Shown here: one piece after another, positions 61,241-64,000 of the stretch
How positions within the stretch are numbered: the stretch's first letter is position 1
Layout: each line of letters begins with the position of its first letter
From: Qipengyuania mesophila
GTDB lineage: Bacteria > Pseudomonadota > Alphaproteobacteria > Sphingomonadales > Sphingomonadaceae
Direction of reading: 5' to 3'
Length of the DNA: 64,000 bases
NCBI RefSeq assembly: GCF_019711655.1
Contig: NZ_JAIGNU010000001.1
Coordinates: 124,001-188,000 of the forward strand
The notes under the pieces: generated by a model
The model's input: the letters and a program-made list of their open reading frames with translations, nothing else
What the model was told of the DNA's origin: nothing
Database searches by the model: none
Position numbers and translations under genes: made by a program

Positions 61241-61265
61241 CCCCCATCCCGCAGGCGGGAGGGGG
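61241..61265 (+). repeat. intercistronic GC-rich hairpin between trpA and accD
   Basis: CCCCC (61241-61245) with GGGGG (61261-61265), and TCCCG with CGGGA within, form a near-perfect stem. There is no T-run after it, so it is more likely a processing or dispersed repeat than a terminator. Confidence 0.55.
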
Positions 61266-61301
61266 CTGTCATCGCCTGAAATTGGGACTATAGGCCGCCG
61301 C

Positions 61302-62150
61302 ATGAACTGGTTCACCCGCGTCCGCAATTCGATCACCTCGCTGTCCAAGCGCAGCACCGACAAGGATCTGTGGGTCAAGTGCCCCAGCTGCCAGCAGATG
61401 GTTTTCGCGCAGGAATACGAGGAGAACTCCTTCGTCTGCCCGCGCTGCGGCCACCACGGCCGCATCGGTGCCGACGAGCGCCTGCGCCAGCTGCTCGACG
61501 AAGGCTACGAGGTCCTCCCCATCCCCGATGTGAAGGAAGACCCGCTGAAGTTCCGCGACACCGCGAAATACACCGATCGCCTGAAGAAGGCGCGCGCCAA
61601 GAGCCCGCACAAGGATGCTTTCCTCGTCGGTTCGGGCGCGATCGAGGGCAAGCCCGCGGTCGTCGGCGTGCAGGATTTCGGCTTCATGGGCGGATCGATG
61701 GGCATGGCGGTGGGCACCGCCTTCTGCCAGGGCGCCGAGCGCGCGCTGACGCGGCACTGCCCCTATATCGTCGTCACCGCCGCGGGCGGTGCGCGCATGC
61801 AGGAAGGCATCCTCAGCCTGATGCAGATGCCCAAGGCGACCGTCATGACGCGCCGCCTGAAGGAGGCCAAGCTGCCCTATATCGTCGTGCTGACCGACCC
61901 GACCACGGGCGGCGTAACCGCGAGCTACGCCATGCTCGGCGACGTGCACATCGCCGAACCCGGCGCGCTCATCGGCTTCGCCGGCCAGCGCGTGATCCAG
62001 GACACGATCCGCGAACAGCTGCCCGACGGATTCCAACGCGCCGAGTACCTCCACAAGCACGGCATGGTCGACATGGTCGTCCACCGGCACGACCTGAAGG
62101 ACACGCTGGCGACGCTGCTCGACTATCTGGCGCCCGCCAAGGCGGCCTGA
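61302..62150 (+). CDS. accD: acetyl-CoA carboxylase carboxyltransferase subunit beta
   Basis: A 282-residue subunit that moves the carboxyl group from biotin to acetyl-CoA in the first step of fatty acid synthesis. The zinc ribbon Cys27, Cys30, Cys46, Cys49 is intact (KCPSC, VCPRC), and the carboxyltransferase core has [16 protein letters not shown] and [12 protein letters not shown]. Length is normal. The order trpA-accD-folC is typical of alphaproteobacteria. Confidence 0.97.
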   Translation: MNWFTRVRNSITSLSKRSTDKDLWVKCPSCQQMVFAQEYEENSFVCPRCGHHGRIGADERLRQLLDEGYEVLPIPDVKEDPLKFRDTAKYTDRLKKARAKSPHKDAFLVGSGAIEGKPAVVGVQDFGFMGGSMGMAVGTAFCQGAERALTRHCPYIVVTAAGGARMQEGILSLMQMPKATVMTRRLKEAKLPYIVVLTDPTTGGVTASYAMLGDVHIAEPGALIGFAGQRVIQDTIREQLPDGFQRAEYLHKHGMVDMVVHRHDLKDTLATLLDYLAPAKAA

Positions 62151-62158
62151 GGCCCAGG

Positions 62159-63448
62159 ATGCGGGACTTCGCCCGGTCCGACAGTCCCGCGGTGCAGGAA
62201 CAACTCGACCGGCTCGGGCGCCTCTCGGTACCCGACGGCAGGCTCGGGCTCGATACGATCCGCGCGCTGCTCGAACGGCTGGGCAATCCGCATCACCGGC
62301 TGCCGCCCGTTTTCCATGTCGCCGGGACCAACGGCAAGGGATCGACCTGCGCCTTCCTCCACGCGATGCTCGAGGCGCACGGGTACAAGGTCCATGTCAC
62401 CACCAGCCCGCATCTGGTCCGCTACAACGAGCGCATCCGCGTCGCCGGCAAGCTGATCGAGGACGAACGCCTTGCCGAATTGCTCGCGCAGGTGCTCGAT
62501 GCGGGCGAGGACCTCAATCCGAGCTTCTTCGAAGTCACCATCGCCGCAGCCTTCACCGAATTCGCCCGCGTCCCGGCCGACGCCTGCGTGGTCGAGGTCG
62601 GCCTCGGCGGACGGTTCGACGCCACCAATGTGATCGAGAAGCCCGCCGCCTGCGGGATCGCCGCGCTCGGCATCGACCACGAGCGCTTCCTGCTTGCGCC
62701 CGAGGCCGGCACACCCGAGAAGCCGCTGGCCCGGATCGCATTCGAGAAGGCCGGGATTGCCAAGTCGGGACGGCCGCTGGTGACGCTGCATTACTCGGAG
62801 GAGGCGGCCGAGGAGATCGAGAGGATCGCGAGCGACTGCGGGGCCATACTCGCGATGCGCGGCAGGGACTGGACCTCGGATTCGCTCGGCAATATCCTCC
62901 ATTACTCCGACCCGAGCGGTGAAGTGCACCTTCCCGTGCCTTCGCTGGTCGGTGCGCACCAAGCGGAAAACGCCGCCCTGGCCGTGGCCATGCTGCGCCA
63001 CCAGAGCCTGGTGCGCATCTCGGAGGAAGCCATCGTGACCGGGCTGCGCACCGCGCACTGGCCCGCCCGCCTGCAGCGCCTGCACGCGGGGCCGCTCACC
63101 GAGGAGCACGAGGTCTGGCTCGACGGCGGGCACAATCCCAGCGCCGGCGACGCGCTGGCGCAGCATTTCGAGGGCCAGCGGCTGCACCTCGTCATCGGCA
63201 TGCTCAAGGGCAAGGATCCGGCGTCGATCATCCGCCCGCTCAAGGCGAACCTCGCCAGCGTGACCGCGGTGCCCGTTCCCAATCACGACTATCACCCGCC
63301 CGAGGCCTTCGGCCGGGGAACGCAGACCGCCGCTTCGGTGCCCGAGGCGCTCGCCACGATACCGGTGGGGCGCGTCCCGGTGCTGGTCGCAGGCTCGCTC
63401 TATCTCGCGGGCGAGGTGCTGCGCCTCAACGGCGAATTCCCCGACTGA
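62159..63448 (+). CDS. folC: bifunctional folylpolyglutamate synthase/dihydrofolate synthase
   Basis: A 429-residue Mur-ligase-like enzyme adding glutamate to folates. It has the P-loop GTNGKGS (56-62), SPHLVRYNERI, the DATNVI metal segment and LDGGHNPS. The start ATG 62159 is 8 bp after accD, with GAGG upstream. An open frame running through accD in another register (from 61370) joins it but is not real upstream of 62159. Its stop TGA abuts the stop of the opposite gene. Confidence 0.95.
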   Translation: MRDFARSDSPAVQEQLDRLGRLSVPDGRLGLDTIRALLERLGNPHHRLPPVFHVAGTNGKGSTCAFLHAMLEAHGYKVHVTTSPHLVRYNERIRVAGKLIEDERLAELLAQVLDAGEDLNPSFFEVTIAAAFTEFARVPADACVVEVGLGGRFDATNVIEKPAACGIAALGIDHERFLLAPEAGTPEKPLARIAFEKAGIAKSGRPLVTLHYSEEAAEEIERIASDCGAILAMRGRDWTSDSLGNILHYSDPSGEVHLPVPSLVGAHQAENAALAVAMLRHQSLVRISEEAIVTGLRTAHWPARLQRLHAGPLTEEHEVWLDGGHNPSAGDALAQHFEGQRLHLVIGMLKGKDPASIIRPLKANLASVTAVPVPNHDYHPPEAFGRGTQTAASVPEALATIPVGRVPVLVAGSLYLAGEVLRLNGEFPD

Positions 63449-64000
63449 CTATTCCGCCGGAGCCACTTCTCCGGCCTCGGGCGCGAGAATGCCGGCGGCG
63501 GCCTTGCCCCGGCGTTCGCGATACCACTCGAGGCATACCAGCACCGATGCGGCGAGGCCGATCCAGGTGGTGAGGATGAAAACGTCATAGAAACCCTGCT
63601 TCTCGATCATCTCCCCCAGCGCGCCGCGCCCGAGCGTGCCGACGAGCAGCGTCAGCGAGGAGAGCAGCGCATATTGGACCGCGCTGAACTGCTTCGACAC
63701 GATCGACGATAGCCAGGCAACATAGGCCGCCCCGGCGATCCCGATGGCGAGGTTCTCGAAGCCGATGGTGATGGTCAGCCTGGCGAGATCGGCATCGCCG
63801 ATGCCGGGCACCTGCTCGATGAGGTAGGTGAAGCCCACGGCGTCGCTGAAGGCCTGCATGTTCGCCCCGCCCAGCGCCATGTCGGCGTAGAGCAAATTGG
63901 TCAGCGCGGCGAGAATGCCGCCGATCAGCAGCGTCGCCATGCGGCCGAGCACGGTGAGCATGAAGCCACCCAGCGCGAGCCCTGCGATGATCGCGCCGAC
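63449..64000 (-). CDS. AmpG-like muropeptide MFS transporter, 3' part
   Basis: The C-terminal 183 residues of an MFS transporter; the frame stays open to the window edge. About five helices are seen, with the AmpG-like segments FENLAIGIAGAAYVAWLSSI and FSAVQYALLSSLTLL. AmpG imports GlcNAc-anhydroMurNAc-peptides for cell-wall recycling. The tail is Glu/Ala/Pro-rich. Substrate assignment from half the protein is tentative. Confidence 0.8.
   Translation of the reverse strand, partial: VGAIIAGLALGGFMLTVLGRMATLLIGGILAALTNLLYADMALGGANMQAFSDAVGFTYLIEQVPGIGDADLARLTITIGFENLAIGIAGAAYVAWLSSIVSKQFSAVQYALLSSLTLLVGTLGRGALGEMIEKQGFYDVFILTTWIGLAASVLVCLEWYRERRGKAAAGILAPEAGEVAPAE

Noticed and set aside
61370..63448. 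692-residue open frame joining accD and folC
   Set aside because: The first 263 codons read accD out of frame as Arg/Pro/Ala-rich nonsense. Only the part from 62159 is FolC; it is not a fusion.

Overview
The window is a high-GC bacterial chromosome segment of housekeeping character. Gene content and arrangement point to an alphaproteobacterium of the order Sphingomonadales, most likely Erythrobacteraceae. The grounds are an F0 ATP synthase cluster apart from F1 with paired b' and b subunits, S16 and L9 proteins with long charged C-terminal extensions, a FYDLN-type (TIGR02300) zinc-ribbon protein, the trpF/trpB/trpA/accD/folC order, and a CCCCGG-based palindromic repeat of the kind scattered in these genomes. 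The genus is an inference. I see no prophage, transposase, CRISPR array, rRNA or plasmid function.

Layout. 1-7.6 kb: a truncated alcohol dehydrogenase, a DUF2855 protein, dnaN, fabD-fabG, a divergent S66 LD-carboxypeptidase / Mur-ligase pair, and a GST. 7.6-14.5 kb: a DUF808 membrane protein, the rpsF-rpsR-rplI operon with a clear terminator, AMP nucleosidase, an SDR, and the rimB-rimK-SIMPL operon. 14.6-22.5 kb: an M2 (ACE-like) metallopeptidase, a tightly overlapped five-gene operon with two GFA proteins and a kappa-GST/DsbA-like protein, and a divergent marR-emrA-emrB efflux operon. 22.5-34 kb: a lipoprotein and asd, an S9 dipeptidyl peptidase coupled to an amino-acid permease, and the ffh-rpsP-rimM...trmD-rplS ribosome operon, split by a nitrilase, a small membrane protein and an inverted thioredoxin-reductase-like gene. 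34-43.7 kb: tRNA-Ala(GGC), the TIGR02300 protein, aroA-(CBU_0592-like)-cmk, a MarR-GNAT fusion, an HD-GYP phosphodiesterase, rpsA, gloB and two oxidoreductases. 43.7-54 kb: the F0 ATP synthase genes, the ydbL-ynbE-ydbH envelope operon, radC and a transglutaminase/TPR protein. 54-64 kb: purB, lapA-like, pyrF, GNAT, trpF, a beta-barrel protein, trpB, a disturbed low-GC stretch, trpA, accD, folC, and the end of an AmpG-type permease.

How the genes fit together. Most of the segment is core metabolism: fatty acid, tryptophan, pyrimidine, purine and folate synthesis, translation and SRP, and ATP synthase. Set into it are small accessory insertions that break widely conserved operons. The clearest is between trpB and trpA. 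There, two short low-GC reading frames flank a remnant of a second trpA 5' end and a 90-bp inverted-repeat element. Themes that link separate loci are ribosomal protein modification (S6, with the rimB/rimK operon nearby), peptidoglycan recycling (LD-carboxypeptidase, Mpl/MurC-like ligase, AmpG-like permease) and glutathione chemistry (GST, kappa-like GST, GFA proteins, glyoxalase II). Coding density is very high: many genes overlap by 4 nt (ATGA, GTGA, TTGA), and three convergent pairs share one CTAG tetranucleotide for both stop codons.
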